A stretch of DNA of 64,000 nucleotides. Source: Streptomyces venezuelae. GTDB taxonomy: Bacteria; Actinomycetota; Actinomycetes; Streptomycetales; Streptomycetaceae. Made by a program: the position numbers and the translations under genes. The notes under the pieces are model-generated. The model made no database searches and was not told the DNA's origin. It saw nothing but the letters and a program-made list of their open reading frames with translations. The stretch is from the NCBI RefSeq assembly GCF_008642275.1, contig NZ_CP029189.1:5058501-5122500 (forward strand), in the 5' to 3' direction. Shown here piece by piece: positions 32,661-39,546 of the stretch (the first letter of the stretch is position 1; each line of letters opens with the position of its first letter).

Positions 32661-33998
32661 CTAGGCCTCGTTCCAGGGGATCTCGCGCACGGCTCGCACG
32701 GTGAGGTGCCTACACCGGATGCGCTCGTCCAGCCAGGCCGTCACGGGTGGTGAGGCCAACACTTTCAGGAGGTTTCGGCATGTTTCCTCGCGTCCGTCCA
32801 ATGGTCGCGCTGTGATGATGTGGTTGTCGACAGCAACGGGAGCATGCCCTGTCAACAGCACTCCGACGCCGCGACTGTGTCCCCCCGCGCCCTGGCCCGG
32901 CCGCGACGTGCGCCGTATAGCCACAAAAGGTGGCTCTATCAGGCGCCCCGAGAAGCGACGAGCTTGCTTGGGCACGCCAACATCCCCGGCGGGAGGCAGT
33001 GCTCGGGCCTTGAGGAACGGCACCTCAGGACCTTCGTGTGGATCACGGTTGTCCACGACGGGCCCGACTCGCACCTCAAACAGATCTCCCAGGCTCTGCG
33101 TAGCTCGCTCGGCTGTCCACCAGGCTGCATCTGCGCCAGTTCGTTCCTTCGAACGCCGGTGACGCGTTCCCGACATCAGAAACACATGGATATCCGTGTG
33201 CGGGTCGAACTGCCCCTGTGTCTGGACAGCTTGCACGCTGAGGTGCTCGGCAACTTGCTGTCGCCATCGCTCGTAGCGACTGCCGCTGCGTAGAACGTCT
33301 GGGAGCACGGCGGTTAGTTGACTACCCACGGCGAGCGCCTTGGAAGCTGCAAGGGTGAACACGGCGGCTTGAGACACTGCGCCTGAAGCCCAACTCCAGC
33401 GCGTGTCGGCCGGCATGGCGCCAAAAGGCGGGTTGAGGAGCACGTTGCCGGTGAAGCTGCGAGCTGAGTGCAGTGCAGCCAGGCCGTCCTCGACTCTGAG
33501 TGAGCGCAGCAGGTTCGAGCGAAGGTGGCCATTGCTCGGTCCCGGTTCGGCTCCTGCTGCGCGTGTCCTGTGGGCCGCAGCGAGGAACAGGCGTAGTCGT
33601 GCGGCAGCTACAAACTCGGGCTGCAGATCGCTGCCCCGCAGGCTCCGCGACCAGATGGCTAACGTCTCGTCGGTACTTTTTCCCAAAGGGAGAAGGTCGG
33701 ATGCGGCAAGCAGTAGATCCCCTGCACCGCAGGATGGGTCCCAGAACCTGCGTGTAGATGAGGGCAGGTCTTGCAGCACCTTGCTGAACGACGTGCGTAC
33801 TGCGCCCGTGGTGAAGAAGGCGCCGTGTGTGCGTCTCGTCGTCAAAGGGACGAGCTGGCGTAGCCGTTCGGAAGCCTGACCGTTCAACGCCAGGCTCACG
33901 TCCTCTTCGATCCGTCGCCATGAGCCACTTGCTACATCCTGTGCGAGGAGAGCTAGCTCATCGACGTAGGCGGAGTAGGGGCTGGTAGTGCCTCGCAT
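32661..33998 (-). CDS. N6-adenine DNA methyltransferase with C-terminal recognition-like domain
   Basis: A 445-residue class I methyltransferase of the type I/IIG kind. Motif I is FWDPSCGAGDLLLAAS (about 85-100) and motif IV is LLNPPFGAM (N189-F192), the NPPF form typical of adenine-N6 methylation. RRTHGAFFTTGAVRTSF just before motif I is the usual motif X region. The last 170 residues resemble a TaqI-like target recognition half. No restriction endonuclease of a known family is adjacent. It lies 112 bp upstream of the GHKL gene on the same strand, so it may mark self DNA for the system downstream. Ribosome site before ATG 33998 is weak. Confidence 0.8.
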   Translation of the reverse strand: MRGTTSPYSAYVDELALLAQDVASGSWRRIEEDVSLALNGQASERLRQLVPLTTRRTHGAFFTTGAVRTSFSKVLQDLPSSTRRFWDPSCGAGDLLLAASDLLPLGKSTDETLAIWSRSLRGSDLQPEFVAAARLRLFLAAAHRTRAAGAEPGPSNGHLRSNLLRSLRVEDGLAALHSARSFTGNVLLNPPFGAMPADTRWSWASGAVSQAAVFTLAASKALAVGSQLTAVLPDVLRSGSRYERWRQQVAEHLSVQAVQTQGQFDPHTDIHVFLMSGTRHRRSKERTGADAAWWTAERATQSLGDLFEVRVGPVVDNRDPHEGPEVPFLKARALPPAGDVGVPKQARRFSGRLIEPPFVAIRRTSRPGQGAGGHSRGVGVLLTGHAPVAVDNHIITARPLDGREETCRNLLKVLASPPVTAWLDERIRCRHLTVRAVREIPWNEA

Positions 33999-34137
33999 GT
34001 GGGCGATGCGCCTTTCTGAGTCGCCAACACTGTAGGCACTTCAGGGCGTGCCCGGTGGTCAGATTCTGCAGCAGGGAACTCGGCGCGTCTACGTGGTGGC
34101 GCACGCTGGGGATTTGAGGGTGGACCAGGCAACACGT

Positions 34138-34308
34138 GGTCGGCGTAGCGACTTTGGCCAGGAGTTGCTTTGGTGCGAGTGATCATGGCCCCGTAAGCTT
34201 CCGGCGCGTCGGGCAGTCTGTGGACCTGCCCGGTAAAGCACGATGTTGGGGCCATGATCTTCGAGGCTCGCGCCAAAGCAGCTCCTGGCCAAAGTCGCGG
34301 AGCCGACC
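34138..34308 (+). other. Long imperfect inverted repeat: possible structured RNA or DNA element
   Basis: The arms pair in three blocks: 34138-34144 with 34302-34308 (7 bp), 34148-34179 with 34267-34298 (32 bp, two non-Watson-Crick positions, both U-G if the plus strand is RNA), and 34181-34192 with 34248-34259 (12 bp). A 7-nt bulge sits on the right arm, and the loop contains its own 7-bp hairpin (34210-34216 with 34226-34232). It lies 140 bp upstream of the methyltransferase gene. No gene fits here. Options: non-coding RNA, transposon relic or a replication or att-like site. Confidence 0.55.
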
Positions 34309-34414
34309 GCCCCAGCCACGACGGATTTCTCCCCTCATGGCCGCGCCCGCCGTCCGGCCGGTGGCCCGGTGCGGGATCAGCGGGCCCTGTGAGCGCCCGC
34401 GCATCTGGCAGTGT

Positions 34415-34768
34415 CGGCCCGCATGCCACCGCCACCACGATCCGGCCTCTTTCGATAGCACAAAGTGTCTTTGACCTGCAACGTTGGGGATCACCGTTCG
34501 TCCCCGTGCTCGTGTTGGAATGTGGTCGCTGCGTGTGGCGACGGACGGGCGGCGACGTGCGGCCGGTGGCGAAGACATGGAGGCGGCGCGGCGGCGGCCG
34601 GCCGGCGCCGCCGCGCTTGCGCGGCCCTCGGTTGGTCCGACCTACTGGTGTAGACAACCGGGTGGAAAGGGGTGCGTGGTGGCCCCAGAAGCAGGGCTTT
34701 GAGGTCCGACCGCTGTTGCGTCTTTCCCCTTCCAGGGCCGGATCGTGGTGGCGGTGGCATGTGGGCCG
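34415..34768. repeat. 33-bp inverted repeat pair flanking 288 bp
   Basis: 34415-34447 and 34736-34768 are inverted copies with one mismatch, again a G-U pair on plus-strand RNA. Weaker matching continues outward (GCGCATC / GATGCGC). The enclosed 288 bp is very GC-rich, with no recognised gene. It may be a small insertion element remnant or a second structured region of the island. Confidence 0.5.
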
Positions 34769-34900
34769 GGAGCGGCCGTTGATGCGCCTGGGCGGAGTGT
34801 GCGGCGGTCGGGTTGGCGATGATCGACAAGCACCGTCGACCGCCGGACGAGCGAGCGAAGCGAGCCTTGATGAAGTAGGGAAACTTTTGCCGCGCCCGGT

Positions 34901-35229
34901 TCAGAGCGCGAAGGGTTCTTGTGCCAGTGCTCGGTTTACGACCTTCTCGGCAGTCAGGTCGGGGTCGAAGTCCCAGAAGATGTAGTCGGTGATGTGCGGA
35001 CACCTGAGTCCGACTTTGAGGGACTCCAGGGCTGTGTCTGCTTCGGCCTCGTTGGTGATGCTGCCGTTCATGAGGCGTTGGACGAGTTGCACGGCTTCGT
35101 CGCGTGTCACGTCGTGAGGAACTGGCGGCCGTCGTGGCTGCGGACGTGGGGGTCTGCTTCGTCCAGGGCGTCCAGGAGGTGGATCGCGTAGATCGCGGAC
35201 ATCTGGGCTGCGACCTCGTCGGGAGTGAG
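34901..35229 (-). pseudogene. Im9-like (colicin/pyocin DNase) immunity gene, frameshifted
   Basis: Two minus-strand frames together encode a small immunity protein. The first reads LTPDEVAAQMSAIYAIHLLD, then ADPHVRSHDGRQFLT before a stop at 35107. The next frame continues with TRDEAVQLVQRLMNGSITNE, LRCPHITDYIFWDFDPDLTA and EKVVNRALAQEPFAL. The second part matches the Im7/Im9 pattern: helix, EE-rich helix, then H-x-x-x-D-x-I-[YF] core. One base appears to be missing near 35110. No cognate HNH-type bacteriocin gene is adjacent, so it is an orphan, probably inactive. The original start is lost or uncertain. Confidence 0.6.
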
Positions 35230-35286
35230 CCACGCGCTTGCGGTCGATTCCGCTGAGGCGGGCTCTGTGCCGCCAGTCGGCTCGCA

Positions 35287-36097
35287 GCGGCTGCCGGGAC
35301 CGTACGGCGGAAGCGGCGCACGCTGGTGAACGCCCTGCTCTACGCCGTCGACCTCAGAGAGTTCCGGGAAATCCCCCTGGCGGCCATCCGCTGGCAGAAG
35401 CCCAAGGTGTCGAATGAGGTCGGTCCCCGGGTGGTGGCCGAACCGGAGCAGGCCCGCTCGCGTTTGCACGCGGTCTCGTACGTCGGTGGCTACCGCCGGG
35501 CCCGCGACCGGCGTCTGGTGGGCCTCTATGCCGGTACTTCGGGGGCTTTCGGCCGGCCGAAGCCGTGGGGCTGGCCGAGCCGGACCTGACCCTGCCGGAC
35601 TCCGGTTGGGACACCGCGCTGCTGCACCGGACCCGGCCGAGCGTCGGGAAGCAGTGGACCCACTCCGGGCAGAGTCACGACGATCGCGGCCTGAAGAACC
35701 GGCCCACCGCAGACGTCCGCCCGGTGCCGATCCCGCCCCGGTTCGTGTCCATCCTCCGCGACACCTGGACACCTTCGGCACGGCCGCGGACGGCAGGCTG
35801 TTCGCCAGCGTGGGTGGGGGAGTGGTGTCCTCCTCCACGTGCTACCGGGTGTGGCAGGAAGCTCGGACCCTGGCCCTGCCGCCGGCCGTCGTCGCCACTC
35901 CGCTCGCCAGTCGGGCGTACGACCTCCGGCACTCGGCGCTCTCCCCGTGGCTCAACGCCGGCGTCGACCCGACCGAGGTCGCCGAGCGGGCGGGCAACAG
36001 CGTGGAGGTGCTGCTCAGTCGGTACGCGAAGTGCCTCGACGGGCGCCAGGAGGTGGCCAACCGCCGGATCGAAGATCTGCTGCGCGAGTACGAGTGA
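35287..36097 (+). pseudogene. Tyrosine-type integrase remnant (N-terminus lost, two frameshifts)
   Basis: Three successive frames rebuild the C-terminal two thirds of an actinomycete phage-type integrase. Part 1 has TVRRKRRTLVNALLYAVDL and APKVS-like QKPKVSNEVGPRVV. Part 2 has FRPAEAVGLAEPDLTLPDSG with the box I Arg. Part 3 has DGRLFASVGGG, AYDLRHSALSPWLNAGVDP with Arg-His, and LLSRYAKCLDGRQEVANRRI with the nucleophilic Tyr. Shifts fall near 35540-35552 and 35762-35775. The AGHS motif reads AGNS. The N-terminal arm- and core-binding domains are missing. It lies 220 bp from the tRNA att site, so it once drove island integration. Confidence 0.8.
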
Positions 36098-36127
36098 TCG
36101 CTAGCCGGTGATGCGGTGCGAGTGCGA

Positions 36128-36151
36128 GGCCCCTGGACCTGTCCGGGGGCC
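36128..36151 (+). terminator. Terminator after the integrase remnant
   Basis: GGCCCCTGGAC (36128-36138) pairs with GTCCGGGGGCC (36141-36151), one T-G pair, 2-nt loop, followed by TTCCGCG. Confidence 0.65.
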
Positions 36152-36261
36152 TTCCGCGTTTCTCCGGCTGACCTGCGGCGATGCGTCAAGATCCTGTCCG
36201 TGAATAGTCCACAGGGTCTGACATACGGGTGCACAGGGCGGCAGTTGGCTGTACATACGCG

Positions 36262-36301
36262 AAGACCCCGGCTTCAGCGTTGCCGCTGATGGCGGGGTCT
36301 T
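36262..36301. terminator. Bidirectional terminator downstream of tRNA-Arg
   Basis: AAGACCCCG (36262-36270) pairs with CGGGGTCTT (36293-36301); T- and A-rich flanks occur on both sides. It ends the minus-strand tRNA transcript. Confidence 0.7.
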
Positions 36302-36319
36302 TGGGCACTTCATGCGAAG

Positions 36320-36391
36320 TGCCCCCGGCAGGATTCGAACCTGCGCACACGGCTCCGGAGGCCGTTGCTCTATCCCCTGAGCTACGGGGGC
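36320..36391 (-). tRNA. tRNA-Arg (anticodon CCG)
   Basis: The minus strand folds as a complete cloverleaf. The acceptor stem is GCCCCCG/CGGGGGC with discriminator A, the D arm is GCTCAGGGGATAGAGC, the anticodon loop CTCCGGA has CCG, and the T arm is GCAGG-TTCGAAT-CCTGC. CCA is not encoded. Its 3' half (36326-36361) is duplicated at 28423, making it the integration target of the island; the gene remains intact because the element restored it. Confidence 0.95.
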
Positions 36392-36545
36392 GCGTCGTCG
36401 GTGTTGCGGCGACGGGTTGAACACTACCAGCTTCGGTGGGGTGATCAGGAACCGGTTTGCGGGGGAGGAGGGAGTGGTTCGCCCGCAGGGGGTGGAAGTG
36501 GCGAAAACCCGGACGCGGGGCCCCGGGCGGACCTACTCTCGAGTT

Positions 36546-36983
36546 GTGCCAGGCGTCTCAGGCCGGGTGCTTGTTGTCGACGACAACAAGGTCATCCGGC
36601 AGCTGATCAAGGTCAATCTCGAGCTGGAGGGCTTCGAGGTCGTGACCGCGAACGATGGTGCCGAGTGCCTGGACGTCGTGCACCAGGTCTGTCCTGACGC
36701 GATCACCCTCGACGTGGTCATGCCCCGGCTGGACGGGTTCGGAGCGGCCGCGCAGCTGCGGGCCGACCCGCGGACCAGGGACGTGCCCGTCGCCATCGTC
36801 AGCGCCTGTACGCAGCACGAGGTGGAGGCCGGGATCGCGGCCGGGGTGGATGCCTTCCTCGCCAAGCCGTTCGAGCCCACCGAACTGGTACGGGTCGTGC
36901 GCCGGCTCATCGAGCACAAGGACCGGCGCGACGGGAGGAAAGGGGCGCCCGCCGGGAGGGGCCGGGGCGGTCCCCTCCAGTAG
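36546..36983 (+). CDS. Response regulator receiver protein (stand-alone)
   Basis: A 145-residue receiver domain with a short basic tail and no output domain. Landmarks: VLVVDDNKVIRQLI, phosphoacceptor Asp in ITLDVVMPRLDGF, Ser in IVSACTQHEVEAGIAAG and Lys in FLAKPFEPTEL. No histidine kinase gene is adjacent. The GTG at 36546 gives the usual short N-terminus (PGVSGRVLVV); the frame is open further upstream with other starts. It sits between tRNA-Arg and the ArgS-like gene at the start of the core block, a position shared by other Streptomyces. Its role is unknown. Confidence 0.85.
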   Translation: MPGVSGRVLVVDDNKVIRQLIKVNLELEGFEVVTANDGAECLDVVHQVCPDAITLDVVMPRLDGFGAAAQLRADPRTRDVPVAIVSACTQHEVEAGIAAGVDAFLAKPFEPTELVRVVRRLIEHKDRRDGRKGAPAGRGRGGPLQ

Positions 36984-37076
36984 GGCGCCCTCCGCGCCGG
37001 CGCCCGTCGTCCAGTGCGCTGTTCACATGGCGAAACCCTTCGACTGATGACGGGGCGTCTCCCCTAGGCTGGTCCC

Positions 37077-38012
37077 GTGACCCCCGCCGACCTCTCCCGT
37101 TGCGTCGTGAGCGCCGTGCGCCGCGCCGTCGAGGACGGTGAGCTGGCCGGGGCGGTGCCCGCGCGGGTGGTGGTCGAGCGGACCCGGCCCGGCGGGGTGG
37201 GGGAGTACGCCACTCCCGTCGCCTTCCAGATCGCGAAGGGTGCCGGGGTGCGGCCGGCCGAGGTGGCCGAGGTGCTGGCCCGGCGGCTGGGCCGAGTGGC
37301 CGGGATCGAGCGCGTCGAGGTCACCGGGGCCGGCTTCCTGAACTTCTCGCTGAGCGCCCTGTCCGCCGCCCGCCTCGTACGTGACGTGCGACGGGTCACC
37401 GTGATCGACGTCCCCGAAGCGCCGCCGTCCCGGGAGCTGCGCGAGCGCCTCGTACGGGCCGCCGTCGCGCGGATCGAGGCCGCGCAGGGGGTCGGGCCCG
37501 GTCCCGACAGCTCCGTCGCGCCCGTCGCCCGCCGCGACGGGGACGTCCTCGCGCGGTACGGGGCCGACGCCGTCGCCTGGGCCGCGCTCACCACCCCCGC
37601 CCGCGAGACGCCCGAGTTCGGCGACGCGCTGCTCGTACAGGGGGAGGGCAACGAGCTCTTCCGGGTGCGGTACGCCCACGACCGCGCCCACGCGCTCGTA
37701 CGCAACGCCGAGCAGCTCGGGTTCCGCCCCGAAGCCGGTGACGACGTCGACGCGCCCGCCCTGCTGCGCGTCCTCGCCGACCACCCCCTCGTCCTCGAAG
37801 CCGCCGCGCACCACCGTGCGCCCGAGCGGCTCGCCCGGCACCTCGTCGAGCTGGCCGACGCACTGCTCGACTTCCAGTACCGCGTCCTGCCCCGGGGCGA
37901 CGAGAAACCCTCGGCCGCCCACCGTGCCCGGCTGGCCCTTGCCGAAGCCGCCGGGACGGTGCTGGCCGGCGGCCTGGCCCTGCTCGGCATAGACGCACCG
38001 ACACGCCTGTGA
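37077..38012 (+). CDS. ArgS-like protein with N-terminal additional and DALR domains, no catalytic core
   Basis: A 311-residue protein built from the two ends of arginyl-tRNA synthetase. The N-terminal domain includes VERTRPGGVGEYATPVAFQI, then AKGAGVRPAEVAEVLARRL and VTGAGFLNFSLS. The C-terminal DALR anticodon-binding domain includes VRYAHDRAHALVRNAEQLGF and a final ELADALLDFQYRVLP. The HIGH and KMSKS motifs are absent, so it cannot aminoacylate. It sits directly upstream of lysA (19 bp), as in other Streptomyces, so it is probably co-transcribed. A tRNA-binding or regulatory role is inferred. Start GTG 37077. Confidence 0.85.
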   Translation: MTPADLSRCVVSAVRRAVEDGELAGAVPARVVVERTRPGGVGEYATPVAFQIAKGAGVRPAEVAEVLARRLGRVAGIERVEVTGAGFLNFSLSALSAARLVRDVRRVTVIDVPEAPPSRELRERLVRAAVARIEAAQGVGPGPDSSVAPVARRDGDVLARYGADAVAWAALTTPARETPEFGDALLVQGEGNELFRVRYAHDRAHALVRNAEQLGFRPEAGDDVDAPALLRVLADHPLVLEAAAHHRAPERLARHLVELADALLDFQYRVLPRGDEKPSAAHRARLALAEAAGTVLAGGLALLGIDAPTRL

Positions 38013-38031
38013 CCCGCGAAGAGAGATACCG

Positions 38032-39423
38032 ATGAGCCGTTCCGCGCACCCCGCCGGGCCCCGCCACGCCGACGTCCTGCCCGAGGGGCACTACTCCCCG
38101 CCGCCCGCCGACCTGAACGCGCTGGACGAGAAGGTCTGGGCGCGGACCGTCACGCGCGACAGCGAGGGCGTCGTGAGCGTCGGCGGCATCGAAGTCACCC
38201 GGCTCGCCGAGGAGTTCGGGACCCCCGCCTACTTCCTCGACGAGGAGGACTTCCGGGCCCGCTGCCGTGCCTGGGCGCACGCCTTCGGCCCCGACGCCGA
38301 CGTGTTCTACGCCGGCAAGGCGTTCCTCTCCAAGGCCGTCGTGAAGTGGCTGAAGGAAGAGGGGCTCAACGTGGACGTGTGCTCCGGCGGGGAGCTGAGC
38401 ACCGCCCTCGCCGCCGGGATGCCGGCCGACCGGATCGCCTTCCACGGCAACAACAAGTCCGAGGGCGAGATCCGCCGGGCCGTCGAGGCCGGAGTCGGGC
38501 GCATCGTGCTCGACTCCTTCCAGGAGATCGCCCGCGTCGCGCACGTCGCCCGTGAGCTGGGCGTGCGCCAGCCCGTCCAGATCCGCGTGACCGTCGGCGT
38601 CGAGGCGCACACCCACGAGTTCATCGCCACCGCCCACGAGGACCAGAAGTTCGGCATCGCGGTGGCCGACGGGTCCGCCGCCGAGGCCGTGCGCCGGGCG
38701 CTCGGGCACGACTCGCTGGAGCTGCTGGGCGTCCACTCCCACATCGGCTCGCAGATCTTCGACATGGCCGGCTTCGAGGTCTCCGCCAAGCGCGTCGTGC
38801 GGCTGCTCGCCGCCGTCCGCGACGAGCACGGGGTGGAGCTGCCCGAGATCGACCTCGGCGGTGGCCTCGGTATCGCGTACACCTCGAACGACGACCCGCG
38901 CGAGCCCCACGAGATCGCCAAGGCCCTGCACGAGATCGTGGCCCGGGAGTGCGAGAGCGCCGGGCTGCGCGCCCCGCGGATCTCCGTGGAGCCCGGCCGC
39001 GCCATCGTCGGCCCGACCGCGTTCACGCTGTACGAGGTGGGGACGATCAAGCCGCTCGAAGGCCTGCGGACCTACGTGAGCGTCGACGGCGGGATGTCCG
39101 ACAACATCCGTACGGCCCTGTACGACGCCGAGTACTCCATCGCGCTCGTCTCCCGTACCTCCACCGCCGAGCCCATGCTCGTCCGCGTCGTCGGCAAGCA
39201 CTGCGAGAGCGGCGACATCGTCGTGAAGGACGCGTTCCTGCCCGCCGACCTCGCCCCCGGCGACCTGCTGGCCGTCCCCGCCACCGGCGCGTACTGCCGA
39301 TCCATGGCCAGCAACTACAACCACGCCCTGCGCCCGCCCGTCGTCGCCGTGCGCGACGGACAGGCCCGGGTGATCGTCCGCCGGGAGACGGAGGAAGATC
39401 TCCTGCGTCTCGACCTCGGATGA
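38032..39423 (+). CDS. lysA: Diaminopimelate decarboxylase
   Basis: LysA makes L-lysine from meso-diaminopimelate with PLP. The 463-residue protein has the alanine-racemase-like barrel: the PLP-Lys in FYAGKAFLSKAVVKWL, HGNNKSEGEIRRAVEAGVG, HSHIGSQIFD, the phosphate loop in LGGGLGIAYTS, EPGRAIVG, and the conserved Cys near CESGDI. A roughly 35-residue N-terminal extension is usual in actinomycetes. ATG 38032 follows GAGAG. It is the second gene of the ArgS-like-lysA pair, with hom starting 123 bp later. Confidence 0.95.
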   Translation: MSRSAHPAGPRHADVLPEGHYSPPPADLNALDEKVWARTVTRDSEGVVSVGGIEVTRLAEEFGTPAYFLDEEDFRARCRAWAHAFGPDADVFYAGKAFLSKAVVKWLKEEGLNVDVCSGGELSTALAAGMPADRIAFHGNNKSEGEIRRAVEAGVGRIVLDSFQEIARVAHVARELGVRQPVQIRVTVGVEAHTHEFIATAHEDQKFGIAVADGSAAEAVRRALGHDSLELLGVHSHIGSQIFDMAGFEVSAKRVVRLLAAVRDEHGVELPEIDLGGGLGIAYTSNDDPREPHEIAKALHEIVARECESAGLRAPRISVEPGRAIVGPTAFTLYEVGTIKPLEGLRTYVSVDGGMSDNIRTALYDAEYSIALVSRTSTAEPMLVRVVGKHCESGDIVVKDAFLPADLAPGDLLAVPATGAYCRSMASNYNHALRPPVVAVRDGQARVIVRRETEEDLLRLDLG

Positions 39424-39433
39424 TGAAATAGGT

Positions 39434-39482
39434 GTCTCACTCAATGGACCGAGGATGGAAAGTGCTGTCCATTGAGTGAGAC
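39434..39482. promoter_or_regulatory. Perfect 16-bp inverted repeat between lysA and hom
   Basis: GTCTCACTCAATGGAC (39434-39449) and GTCCATTGAGTGAGAC (39467-39482) are exact inverted copies with a 17-bp spacer. No T-run follows. Its position 64 bp before hom suggests an operator controlling the threonine/methionine branch; an IclR-type amino-acid regulator such as NdgR is a possible binder, but that is inference. It could also act as the lysA terminator. Confidence 0.65.
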
Positions 39483-39546
39483 TGGTTCCACCCGGCGGGC
39501 AAACCGCCCGCGGGGTACTGATGGAAGATCGAAAGGCGTAGGTCGA

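Larger units (their letters stand above)
28423..36361. mobile_element. Integrated genomic island (about 7.9 kb) at tRNA-Arg(CCG)
   Basis: The island is bounded by 36-bp direct repeats (28423-28458 and 36326-36361), with a decayed tyrosine integrase next to the tRNA as in classical actinomycete integrative elements. Its cargo is the methyltransferase / dual-GHKL / receiver / MBL genes, a structured non-coding segment and an Im9-like immunity remnant. The cargo genes use visibly more A/T and more AT-ending codons than the flanking core genes. No replication, transfer or excisionase genes are recognised, so the element is probably immobile now. Confidence 0.8.

Noticed and set aside
34254..34985. 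Plus-strand open frame through the inverted-repeat region (243 residues)
   Set aside because: It is Arg/Gly-rich, crosses both inverted repeats, has no ribosome site and no motif.
27885..35229. HNH nuclease and Im9-like gene as a toxin-immunity pair
   Set aside because: They are 7 kb apart on either side of an att site; the HNH protein lacks secretion or receptor domains, and both genes are frameshifted.
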